Shown: positions 7,769 to 13,377 of the stretch, in pieces
Numbering within the stretch: the first letter of the stretch is position 1
How the letters are laid out: each line of letters opens with the position of its first letter
Source of the DNA: Spirochaetaceae bacterium
GTDB lineage: Bacteria > Spirochaetota > Spirochaetia > Treponematales > Breznakiellaceae
DNA length: 14,410 nt
Reading direction: 5' to 3'
NCBI GenBank assembly: GCA_031257995.1
Contig: JAIRNN010000005.1
Span: 1 to 14,410 of the forward strand
Notes under the pieces: generated by a model
The model's input: only the letters and a program-made list of their open reading frames with translations
The model's database searches: none
Told to the model about the DNA's origin: nothing
Translations under genes and position numbers: made by a program

Positions 7769-7799
7769 TTGCGCAAAATTCCAAAAGAAGCACTATAAT
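7769..7799 (+). promoter_or_regulatory. Candidate promoter for the small structured transcript
   Basis: A perfect TATAAT (7794-7799) lies 19 bases after TTGCGC (7769-7774). The expected transcription start near 7806 is about 20 bases before the C6G3/C3G6 hairpin of the 22-codon ORF. The -35 is weak. Confidence 0.45.
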
Positions 7800-7826
7800 G
7801 AAAATGTAATAAAATAACTCGAAGAA

Positions 7827-7991
7827 AAAAAACACCCCCCGGGAAAAGGAGGTGATGAAACCCGGGGGGCTGACCTGGATGCAACGCTGCTACACAAAGA
7901 AGTTCAACAATGCCACACCCTGAGTACTGACAATAATATAAGCATAAAATCGGTTTATGGCAAGGAGAAACCGAAAAAAAGGGTGTTTTTT
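7827..7991 (+). ncRNA. Candidate small structured RNA enclosing a 22-codon ORF
   Basis: AAAAAACACCC (7827-7837) is perfectly complementary to GGGTGTTTTTT (7981-7991), closing a stem around the whole unit. Inside, CCCCCCGGG (7835-7843) competes with this stem by pairing to CCCGGGGGG (7861-7869). CGGTTT (7950-7955) can pair with AAACCG (7967-7972). The T-rich 3' arm would serve as a terminator. The two foldings share 7835-7837, so a switch is possible. This is inference from complementarity. Confidence 0.35.
7855..7923 (+). CDS. Possible 22-aa small ORF in a hairpin
   Basis: ATG at 7855 opens a 22-codon frame (MKPGGLTWMQR, then CYTKKFNNATP) ending in TGA. AAGGAGGTGAT (7846-7856) is an 11-base perfect complement of the usual 16S rRNA 3' tail, but GGAGG ends only two bases before the ATG, which is closer than normal. 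The Shine-Dalgarno and ATG lie in the loop of a 9-bp G+C stem (7835-7843 with 7861-7869). No family is recognised. Leader peptide, type I toxin or chance are all open. Confidence 0.35.
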   Translation: MKPGGLTWMQRCYTKKFNNATP

Positions 7992-8055
7992 CTCACTTTT
8001 TTTGAAAAAATTTTCTTTTTTTGAAAAATATCGTTGCCGGGCCGCCTTTTTCCAG

Positions 8056-8069
8056 AGAACAATTGTTCT
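8056..8069. promoter_or_regulatory. Perfect 14-bp palindrome
   Basis: AGAACAATTGTTCT is perfectly symmetrical and contains GAAC-N4-GTTC, which resembles the Gram-positive LexA/DinR box core. It is followed by a short T-run. It is not placed in front of any gene I trust, so a regulatory role is only a possibility. Confidence 0.2.
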
Positions 8070-8134
8070 TTTTTGGTGTGTTTTACAGAAAGTCATCCGC
8101 GCCGCCCTATGGCACCATCTGCGGTTTCCCGTGA

Positions 8135-8413
8135 TTAACCTGTGGGTTCCATCACATTTCGCAGTATGGCGTTCATACGGGACCCTTTGCCGTTCATTTT
8201 GAGCTATGAAACATCGGCATCCAGTCTACAGGTAACGGCAACTTTTACCGGACTGTACATACGCCGGTCTTCCCACAGACGAAAAGCCGACAGGTCTTTG
8301 AACTTCGGGATTTCCGAGCAGTCGATATCCTCGTCTTTGATCGCTGTGGTTCTTTCCCATTCTTTTTTACTTACGTTTGGTAACGTTTCGCTGGTAAATC
8401 TAATAATTCCCAT
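8135..8413 (-). pseudogene. brnA: BrnA-type antitoxin with an in-frame stop
   Basis: From the ATG at 8411-8413 (GGAGGAGC upstream) the frame reads MGIIRFTSETLPN, then KDEDIDCSEIPKF (26-38), then VAVTCRLDADVS (58-69). It hits TAG at 8204-8206 and continues in frame as LKMNGKGSRMNAILRNVMEPTG to TAA at 8135. BrnA proteins end in a ribbon-helix-helix segment of the form RLDADVxxWLKxxGKGYQxRxNAxLR. The TAG therefore sits where tryptophan (TGG) is usual, and the YQ of GKGYQ is missing. The antitoxin has lost its DNA-binding tail unless the stop is read through. It overlaps the brnT remnant by 14 bases, the normal arrangement for this toxin-antitoxin pair. The family call is by pattern. Confidence 0.75.
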
Positions 8414-8678
8414 AATGCTCCTCCGATTCGTGTTCCTTTGCTTTTCGAGTGGAAATGATACGAACGATTTCCGGTTCAGGCTCTGTAAAACTGACAAACA
8501 AAATACCGTTTCCAGCAAACCCTACGGCAATAAATCTGTCCTCATTCAGATTACTATGCCGTTCATCGTAATATTTCTTCCGTTACAAATCGCTAAAAAC
8601 ATGGGCGGCTTGAACAGAACTCACACGATGCTTTTTAATATTACGCGCGTTTTTGTTCTCATCCCACTCAAAATTCAT
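8400..8678 (-). pseudogene. brnT: BrnT-type toxin with an in-frame stop
   Basis: From the ATG at 8676-8678 the frame reads MNFEWDENKNARNIKKHRVS, then VFSDL, then TAA (8583-8585, codon 32). It continues in the same frame as RKKYYDERHSNLNEDRFIAVGFAGNG and LFVSFTEPEPEIVRIISTRKAKEHE to TAG at 8400, for 92 sense-length codons in total. This is the full length and order of BrnT, a RelE-fold ribonuclease toxin. The TAA is one base away from CAA (Gln), so a C-to-T change explains it. No internal ATG would restart the C-terminal part. The last codons overlap the brnA start. Both partners are broken, so the locus is probably dead. Confidence 0.78.
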
Positions 8679-8698
8679 GCTGTTGTCCCATAATGTAA

Positions 8699-9107
8699 AT
8701 ATATGAGCCTGTTCCAAAACTCCAAACGAATCTTAGAACAACCACATTTACAGCGAATTTTCAAGAAAATTTAACCGCGAAGGCCCAATGCCGCGCCTGA
8801 AACATTGAGGGCGTTAGCGCGGTTATGCAGCATGGCGCGGCGCCAATAAAGGCGGCGCTTGGATACCAGCTTCGGCGCCGTGGTACTGAAGGCGCGGAAG
8901 GTTTTTACCGGCAAACGCGCCGTTTATCGCCAATCCGTCTGTTTTGTCAGCTTTCACAGAAAGCCGCCTTCAAGACCGCTTGTAAAGCCAATCGGCTGTC
9001 AAATCAGTGCGCCTCTATCCTTATTTGCCTTCGCGGTTAAATCCTTCCACTTTGCCAACTGGCAGTAATACTCCAATACAAATGAGTTTTGGAACAGGCT
9101 CATATAT
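8699..9107. mobile_element. 409-bp MITE-like element with perfect 24-bp inverted ends
   Basis: Positions 8699-8722 (ATATATGAGCCTG, then TTCCAAAACTC) are perfectly repeated in inverted orientation at 9084-9107. A second perfect 16-bp inverted pair, ATTTAACCGCGAAGGC (8769-8784) and 9027-9042, is nested inside. TTAACCGCG near 8771 can alternatively pair with CGCGGTTA (8817-8824). The end sequence GAGCCTGTTCCAAAA recalls DDE insertion-sequence termini. The interior has no recognisable gene, so it is a non-autonomous element. A target duplication is not certain; TA or ATATAT at the ends could be part of one. Confidence 0.75.
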
Positions 9108-9235
9108 CTGTATTTATATTATTGTCAGTACCTGTAATATAAGTATATATTTGCGTTGTTGTCAATACCCACAAAGCAACCCACAGAGTCTGCACGGCTC
9201 CACCACAGTGGCTATCGCCTTCACTACAGGTGGGT

Positions 9236-9241
9236 TATACT
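9236..9241 (+). promoter_or_regulatory. tsaD -10 box TATACT, seven bases before the ATG
   Basis: TATACT is followed by TTAGGCT and then the tsaD ATG. Transcription would start on the A of the ATG, giving a leaderless mRNA. No good Shine-Dalgarno is present (only AGG two bases before the ATG). 9108-9235 holds no gene. Confidence 0.5.
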
Positions 9242-9248
9242 TTAGGCT

Positions 9249-10337
9249 ATGTTGGTTCTTGGTATTGAGACATCGTGCGATGAGTGCGCCGCCGCCGTGG
9301 TGGAGGACGGGGCCATGATTCGTTCCAACGTCGTGGCGACTCAAATTCCGTTTCATGCGCGGTGGGGGGGCGTCGTGCCTGAAATCGCGTCGCGCAAGCA
9401 TACGGAGTGGATTGATGCCACGGTGCGGGAGGCGCTGGACGGGGCCGGTCTGGCTGTCGGCGATGTTGACGCGGTTGCCGCGACCGCCGAGCCGGGACTG
9501 CTGGGTTCCCTGCTCGTGGGGCTCACGTTTGGGAAGGCTTTCGCTTGGACGCGGGGGATTCCGTTTGTGCCGGTGAACCATCTTTACGCCCACCTCTATG
9601 CGGCACGGCTTTGCGGCGGGCATGGTGACGGTGGGAAGGATAACTGCTTTGCGGGTTCACCGCCGCCTTATCCCTATCTCGGCCTCCTCGTGTCGGGGGG
9701 GCACTCGATGATCTGCCGCGTGGACGATTTTGACAAGATAACGACGCTGGGAACGACGTTGGATGATGCGGCGGGAGAGGCGTTTGACAAGGTGGGGAAG
9801 CATTACGGGCTTCCCTATCCGGCGGGGAAATATGTTGACGAGATGGCAAAGACGGGGGACGAGGACGCTTTTCTCTTTCCGATGCCGAATCTGCACAAGA
9901 ACGGGCGTCCAAGCGATATGTCTTTCTCCGGGTTAAAGAACGCGGTGATTAACCAGCGGGAAACGTTCAGGCAGCGGACGAGGAGTGTGGACGGGGAAGG
10001 GACTGCGCCGTCCGGGGAGAACGGCGGCGTGAGAGAAACGGCGGACGTGATCGCGTCGTTCCAGAAGGCGGCGGTGAAGATACTCCTCCGGGCATTGTTC
10101 CGGGCGGTGGACGACACGGGGATCACCACCGTCGTGGCGGGCGGCGGCGTGGCGGCAAACTCCTGTCTCAGGGCGCGGCTCGCGGAACGGACGGATATTC
10201 GCGCGGTATTTCCACCGCCGGAACTCTGCGGGGACAACGGGGCGATGGTGGCTGGTTTTGCCTACCATAAGCTGCGCGGCGGGGATATTTCCGTAACAGC
10301 CGATGCGTGTTCCACGGCAACCGGGGCGGCCTCATGA
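9249..10337 (+). CDS. tsaD: tRNA N6-threonylcarbamoyladenosine transferase TsaD
   Basis: This 362-aa protein of the Kae1/TsaD (formerly peptidase M22) family transfers the threonylcarbamoyl group to A37 of ANN-decoding tRNAs, with TsaB and TsaE as partners. It starts MLVLGIETSCDEC, the canonical N-terminus. Metal ligands are H111 and H115 in VNHLYAHL, and D329 in CGDNGAM. The nucleotide-binding loops LLVSGGHS (146-153) and VVAGGGVAANS (295-305) are intact. Two insertions stand out against E. coli TsaD: 122-139 (glycine-rich) and about 241-262. The stop overlaps the rsmI start as ATGA. No tsaB or tsaE is in view. Confidence 0.97.
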   Translation: MLVLGIETSCDECAAAVVEDGAMIRSNVVATQIPFHARWGGVVPEIASRKHTEWIDATVREALDGAGLAVGDVDAVAATAEPGLLGSLLVGLTFGKAFAWTRGIPFVPVNHLYAHLYAARLCGGHGDGGKDNCFAGSPPPYPYLGLLVSGGHSMICRVDDFDKITTLGTTLDDAAGEAFDKVGKHYGLPYPAGKYVDEMAKTGDEDAFLFPMPNLHKNGRPSDMSFSGLKNAVINQRETFRQRTRSVDGEGTAPSGENGGVRETADVIASFQKAAVKILLRALFRAVDDTGITTVVAGGGVAANSCLRARLAERTDIRAVFPPPELCGDNGAMVAGFAYHKLRGGDISVTADACSTATGAAS

Positions 10338-11035
10338 GTACGCTCTACGTGGTTGCCACGCCGATAGGTAATCTCGGCGATATCACGTTCCGCGCCGTGG
10401 AGACGCTGAAAGCGGTTTCGCTCGTGGCGTGCGAGGATACACGGCGGACACTGAAGCTCTTGACACATTTTGATATCCGGGTTAAAATGCTTTCGGTTCG
10501 TTCCGCCAACGAAAAGACCGCCGCCGACAAGGTGGCCGCGGTGTTGCGGGAAGGACAGGATGTGGCCTATGTTTCCGATGCGGGAACGCCCGCGTTGAGC
10601 GATCCGGGCGCCGCTTTGGTGCGGGCCGTGACGGATGCGGGGTTTGAGGCGGTGCCTATTCCCGGCGTGTCGGCGTTCACGAGCCTCCTCAGCGTGGCGG
10701 GGGCTCTGGACAAGACGGTTGTCTTTGAGGGCTTTTTGTCGCCTAAAGCGTCCCGGCGAAAACGCCGTGTGGGTGAGCTTATGGCCGGAAGCGCCGGATT
10801 TGTGGTTTATGAATCGCCGTTCCGAATCTTTAAGCTTTTGGAAAATATTGCCGATTTTGATAATGCGCGTTATATGTGTGTGGGCCGTGAGATGACGAAG
10901 TTGCACGAGGAGTTTATTCGTGGGGATGCCGGGACGGTGTGCCGGAAGCTGGCCCAAGCGGGGGAGCCTCGTGGAGAGTTTGCGGTATATGTGTCGGCTT
11001 TTACGTTGGGCAAGGCGGAAAAACCGGCTCAATAA
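10334..11035 (+). CDS. rsmI: 16S rRNA (cytidine-1402-2'-O)-methyltransferase RsmI
   Basis: A 233-aa tetrapyrrole-methylase-fold enzyme that methylates the 2'-O of C1402 in the ribosomal P site, using S-adenosylmethionine. I start at MSTLYVVATPIGNLGD, whose ATG overlaps the tsaD stop (ATGA); an upstream ATG at 10307 would add residues that lie inside tsaD. Signatures are VATPIGNLGDIT (7-18), VACEDTRRT (31-39), VSDAGTPALSDPG (80-92) and PIPGVSAF (108-115). E. coli and B. subtilis RsmI are about 286-292 aa, so the roughly 50-residue C-terminal extension is absent here; the catalytic fold is complete. Confidence 0.95.
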   Translation: MSTLYVVATPIGNLGDITFRAVETLKAVSLVACEDTRRTLKLLTHFDIRVKMLSVRSANEKTAADKVAAVLREGQDVAYVSDAGTPALSDPGAALVRAVTDAGFEAVPIPGVSAFTSLLSVAGALDKTVVFEGFLSPKASRRKRRVGELMAGSAGFVVYESPFRIFKLLENIADFDNARYMCVGREMTKLHEEFIRGDAGTVCRKLAQAGEPRGEFAVYVSAFTLGKAEKPAQ

Positions 11036-11074
11036 TCCGTGTTTTTTGCCGATAATAGTTATAGGTAGGATTTT

Positions 11075-11374
11075 ATGAGTATGAAAATTCAAGGATTGAA
11101 TGGTGTTGAGCAGGTTCAAAACCTGAAGAAGTCTGCCGGGATCGAGAAACCCGCCGGAAACGTTTCGTCTGGGCCTACGGTAAACATTTCCAAGACAGCC
11201 GTCAACAGGGAAGACTTTCTCCGCGCTTTGGAGATTGTTAAGTCCGCCGACACGCCGGATGTTCGCGCCGACCGTGTAGCCGAACTCAAGGCGAAGATCA
11301 ACGACCCCGCTTACATCAACGAGAGCATCATAAAACTTACTGCCGACCGTGTTGTCGATTTGCTTTTGGGATAA
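11075..11374 (+). CDS. flgM: anti-sigma-28 factor FlgM
   Basis: A 99-aa protein with the FlgM shape: a disordered, Ser/Thr/Asn-rich N-terminus with VNISKTAVNRED (51-62), then a conserved C-terminal half. That half has DVRADRVAELKAKINDPAYI (71-90) and ends with IIKLTADRVVDLLLG, the part that wraps sigma-28 (FliA). FlgM holds sigma-28 inactive until the flagellar hook is finished and FlgM is exported. Start: ATG at 11075 after GGTAGGA. It follows rsmI by 39 bp; GATAAT near 11053-11058 could be part of a promoter of its own. It is the only flagellar gene in the window. The next 100 bp lead to a terminator. Confidence 0.88.
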   Translation: MSMKIQGLNGVEQVQNLKKSAGIEKPAGNVSSGPTVNISKTAVNREDFLRALEIVKSADTPDVRADRVAELKAKINDPAYINESIIKLTADRVVDLLLG

Positions 11375-11474
11375 CACCGCTTCTTATGTCCTTATGAGGG
11401 GAAGCATACCCACGAAGCGGCGAAATTCTGTTTTGGTTCCAGCCTTTAGTTGACGCGGCTCCCCCTAACTCCAT

Positions 11475-11519
11475 AAAAACACACGCGCTTCATTCCGTAA
11501 CGCGCACGTGTTTTTATTC
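11475..11519 (+). terminator. Probable terminator after flgM
   Basis: AAAAACACACGCGC (11475-11488) pairs with CGCGCACGTGTTTTT (11501-11515), with a small mismatch and a 12-base loop. The T-run is part of the right arm, so it can act on both strands. 11375-11474 contains no gene. Confidence 0.7.
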
Positions 11520-11525
11520 CTTTGG

Positions 11526-11650
11526 GGTTAAATACCCCGCCCCTTGGGGCGGTTAAAACCGGGGGTGCGGGGGATTTGTTCCCCCGCATACGCAAAGATT
11601 TCAAGGGAAAATCTTCAATACCCCGCCGCTTGCGGCGGGGATTTTTATTC
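11526..11650. repeat. Hairpin-rich composite repeat ending in a terminator
   Basis: Four hairpins follow one another: CCGCCCC-TT-GGGGCGG (11539-11554); TGCGGGGG with CCCCCGCA (11565-11588); AAGATTT with AAAATCTT (around 11594-11615); and CCCCGCCGC-TT-GCGGCGGGG (11621-11640) followed by ATTTTTATT. AATACCCCGCC occurs at both ends of the block. The last hairpin is a strong rho-independent terminator. The organisation is that of a dispersed REP/MITE-like unit; copies elsewhere would confirm it. Confidence 0.6.
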
Positions 11651-11683
11651 CGTTACCCCCACTTCTTTTCATCACAGCCTTAA

Positions 11684-11711
11684 TCACCTTTAACTACAGA
11701 TGAACATAGAT
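11684..11711. repeat. Fragment of the REP-like repeat family
   Basis: CTTTAACTACAGATGAACATAGATGG-like wording starts here and resembles copies A (5019-5134) and B (5831-5930), with TTTAAC and CAGATGAACA in common. Only one side is present; it stops just before the left inverted end of the AT-rich element at 11718. Confidence 0.4.
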
Positions 11712-11788
11712 GGGACAGTTATGTGCAATTTGGGCTAAATATTTTTGAATATATTATATAAAAATTCTATGCCCCAAATCTGTTGTCA

Positions 11789-11810
11789 CAGGCGCCGTCC
11801 ATGGCGCCTG
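11789..11810. terminator. Hairpin CAGGCGCC-gtccat-GGCGCCTG at the left end
   Basis: A perfect 8-bp stem with the six-base loop GTCCAT, 26 bases beyond the TetR remnant's stop. It could end minus-strand transcription. It mirrors 14149-14172. Confidence 0.5.
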
Positions 11811-11836
11811 AAATATATTGAAAATTTTGTAAAAAA

Positions 11837-12371
11837 TTAAAGAAGTAATGGTTTAAAATCTTTTGGAAGTATATTAAAACTTAATTCGGCCATTTGCTCA
11901 GGGCTTTTATTCATTTCATTGGAAAACCATAATAAAAAACAGTTGTATATACCGCCGGTATGATAATAAATTCTAAACTGTTCTTCAAATAATTGTTTTT
12001 TGACAACCGCCATAAATGTATCATTAAGAGCATCCAAAATTAAATGGGACAAATTGTTTTTGTATATTAATAATAGTTCTTTTTTTGTACTGATAAAAAT
12101 GGGCAAACATTTTTTGCAAATAATCCTGCATGGTTATATCTTTCTTGTCTTTTACCCTTTCAAGATGTTCAAAAGTAATTTTATTGTAGAAATATTTAAT
12201 AATATCATCTTTAGAATTAAAATTCCGGTAATAAGTGGAGCGGTTTACCCCGGCTTTCTCGGCAATCTCCCCGATGGAAATTGCGGCAAATGGCTTCTTT
12301 CGCATTAAAATAAACAGACCTTGGGCCATATAGTCCTTCAATATTTCTGTTGTGGTGTTTTTCTTTCTCAT
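11837..12371 (-). pseudogene. TetR/AcrR-family regulator, frameshifted
   Basis: The N-terminal part (12371 to about 12085) is a clear TetR DNA-binding domain: LFILMRKKPFAAISIGEIAE then KAGVNRSTYYRNFNSKDDII. It runs to YQYKK in frame. At a run of seven A's (minus strand; T's at 12080-12086) the frame breaks. The C-terminal half continues in another frame as ELLLIYKNNLSHLILDA, then MAVVKKQLFEEQF, and ends PKDFKPLLL at 11837. Removing one A restores a single protein of about 177 aa with a normal ligand-binding domain. A sequencing error, a real mutation or slippage at A7 are possible; ribosomal -1 shifting would hit a stop quickly. It is divergent from the array/219-aa gene and would be its natural regulator. 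Confidence 0.8.
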
Positions 12372-12375
12372 AATG

Positions 12376-12398
12376 CAACAAATACCCCCTTTTTGTTG
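12376..12398 (-). promoter_or_regulatory. Hairpin with the TetR gene's Shine-Dalgarno in the loop
   Basis: CAACAAA (12376-12382) and TTTGTTG (12392-12398) are complementary. On the minus strand the loop holds AAGGGGG. The start codon lies 4 bases beyond the stem. It could be an operator or a translational control hairpin. Confidence 0.35.
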
Positions 12399-12416
12399 AT
12401 CCTAACGCAAGATTAC

Positions 12417-12445
12417 TTGACCGACTTTTATTGTCTTGTTATCAT
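12417..12445 (+). promoter_or_regulatory. Good sigma-70-type promoter in front of the 21-bp array
   Basis: TTGACC (12417-12422), a 17-base spacer and TATCAT (12440-12445) each match the consensus at five of six positions. Transcription would start near 12452, exactly where the array begins. The array is thus predicted to be the first part of a 234-nt leader. Confidence 0.6.
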
Positions 12446-12450
12446 ACTAT

Positions 12451-12639
12451 AGAAACTTCGTAGAAGTCTACGGAAGTCTCCTGGAACTTTACGGAAGTTC
12501 CGTAGAATACTACAGGCCTTTCGGAGAAGCCTATGGAAGCCTTGTAGTATTCTATAGAAGTTCTGTAGAACACTACGGAAAGTCTTGAGAATACTTCGGA
12601 ATATTCGTAGAACGCTACGGATATTCTGGAGAATATCCT
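12451..12639 (+). repeat. Nine tandem 21-bp self-complementary units
   Basis: Nine units of exactly 21 bp (12451, 12472, 12493, 12514, 12535, 12556, 12577, 12598, 12619) follow without gaps. The consensus is GGAAGTTCC followed by GTAGAATACTAC. The centre of most units, TTC-N-GTA-GAA or close to it, is a small hairpin head. The flanking bases differ between units yet stay complementary: ACTTC/GAAGT in unit 1, AAG/CTT in 2, AGGC/GCCT in 4, GTTC/GAAC in 6, AAGT/ACTT in 7, and GGATATTC/GAATATCC in 9. Units 3 and 5 can also pair with each other over 12 of 13 bases (12502-12514 with 12543-12555). Because 21 is a multiple of three, translated frames show a heptad pattern, but none has a supported start. 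Confidence 0.85.
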
Positions 12640-12643
12640 CAAG

Positions 12644-12660
12644 AGGGAGATTTTCTCCCT
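12644..12660 (+). promoter_or_regulatory. Leader hairpin just before the ribosome binding site
   Basis: AGGGAGA (12644-12650) pairs with TCTCCCT (12654-12660) around TTT. It lies 8 bases before AAAGGAGG. No long T-run follows, so it is more likely an RNA-stability or spacing element than a terminator. Confidence 0.45.
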
Positions 12661-12685
12661 GATTTATTAAAGGAGGAGCGTAATT

Positions 12686-13345
12686 ATGGCCGGAGACTTC
12701 ATTCCCCATCGGGACGGGACTTTTTTGGAATGGGCAAAGAACCTTTTGACGTATGTCAATACCAAATTGGCGGCTTTTAATATTCCCGCAGGGGCAACGG
12801 CGGAAATACAGCCGCTTTTAACCGCCTATGATACGGCTTTTCAGGCGGCGCAAAACCCGAACAGGGGAAAAATTGATGTTTTAACTAAAAACGAGGCAAA
12901 GGAAGCACTTATTTCAGTTTTACGAACATTTATTAAGGCATATTTGATGTATAATCCCGCCGTAACGGACGCGGACAAGGAAAGTATGGGCTTGCCCGTT
13001 CATGATACAACCAGAACGCCGACACCTGTTCCCTCGACAATCCCCGAACTGGAACTTGACAGTTCAATCATTCGGCAAGTATCGGTTCATTACCGGGACG
13101 CGGGAAACGAGAAAAGGAGCAAACCGCACGGTGTTCACGGCATAGAATTACGGTGGGCTTTACTGGAAAACCCACCGGCATCGGTGGAAGACCTTAAAAA
13201 TTCGGTCTTTGATACGGCAAGCCCTTATACGTTTGTCTTTGATGAAGTGGAAAGAGGCAATGCGTTATATATATGCCCTCGCTGGGAAAATAACAAAGGT
13301 GAAAAAGGACCTCTTGGTGAAATTGTAAAAGCAATTATCCCGTAA
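12686..13345 (+). CDS. Unknown 219-aa two-part protein downstream of the array
   Basis: A strong AAAGGAGG (12669-12676) sits 9 bases before the ATG. The protein starts MAGDFIPHRDGTFLEWAKNL with no signal peptide. Residues 10-100 look all-helical (FLEWAKNLLTYVNTKLAAF, then EAKEALISVLRTFIKAY). A conserved-looking linker DTTRTPTPVPSTIPELELD (107-125) follows. Residues 126-219 look like a beta-sandwich, perhaps fibronectin-III-like, ending RWENNKGEKGPLGEIVKAII. I recall similar uncharacterised proteins with the TRTPxPxPxT linker and RWxxxxGEKGP ending in several phyla, but I know no function. The hairpin array is in its predicted 5' leader. It ends 32 bp before the next gene and may be co-transcribed with it. 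Confidence 0.85.
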   Translation: MAGDFIPHRDGTFLEWAKNLLTYVNTKLAAFNIPAGATAEIQPLLTAYDTAFQAAQNPNRGKIDVLTKNEAKEALISVLRTFIKAYLMYNPAVTDADKESMGLPVHDTTRTPTPVPSTIPELELDSSIIRQVSVHYRDAGNEKRSKPHGVHGIELRWALLENPPASVEDLKNSVFDTASPYTFVFDEVERGNALYICPRWENNKGEKGPLGEIVKAIIP

Positions 13346-13377
13346 AAACATAATAAACTTTTTTGGAGGAAAATAAA

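Noticed and set aside
7504..7835. Minus-strand frames after citrate synthase
   Set aside because: They overlap the citrate synthase end and inverted repeats, with no start signal or family pattern.
8056..8069. LexA/SOS box
   Set aside because: The core GAAC-N4-GTTC fits, but no DNA-repair gene is next to it and the palindrome is expected by chance in AT-rich DNA; kept only as a low-confidence feature.
7890..8096. Minus-strand frame of 68 codons rich in Lys and Phe
   Set aside because: It arises from A/T tracts around the terminator-like region and has no family pattern or ribosome binding site.
8142..8693. Plus-strand open frame of 183 codons
   Set aside because: It is antisense to the BrnT/BrnA remnants, which have clear family patterns on the minus strand.
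8825..9068. Two short plus-strand frames inside the MITE-like element
   Set aside because: They overlap in different frames, have no good ribosome binding site and match no family; the element looks non-coding.
10262..11377. Minus-strand open frame of 371 codons
   Set aside because: It is antisense to rsmI and flgM and shows no family motif.
12451..12639. CRISPR array
   Set aside because: The units are contiguous 21-mers without spacers, and no cas gene is present.
12428..12709. Minus-strand open frame of 93 codons with heptad periodicity (ILQNIRS, VLRIFRS and so on)
   Set aside because: It is the 21-bp array read in frame; two minus frames are open for the same reason, there is no ribosome binding site, and it would start inside the 219-aa gene.
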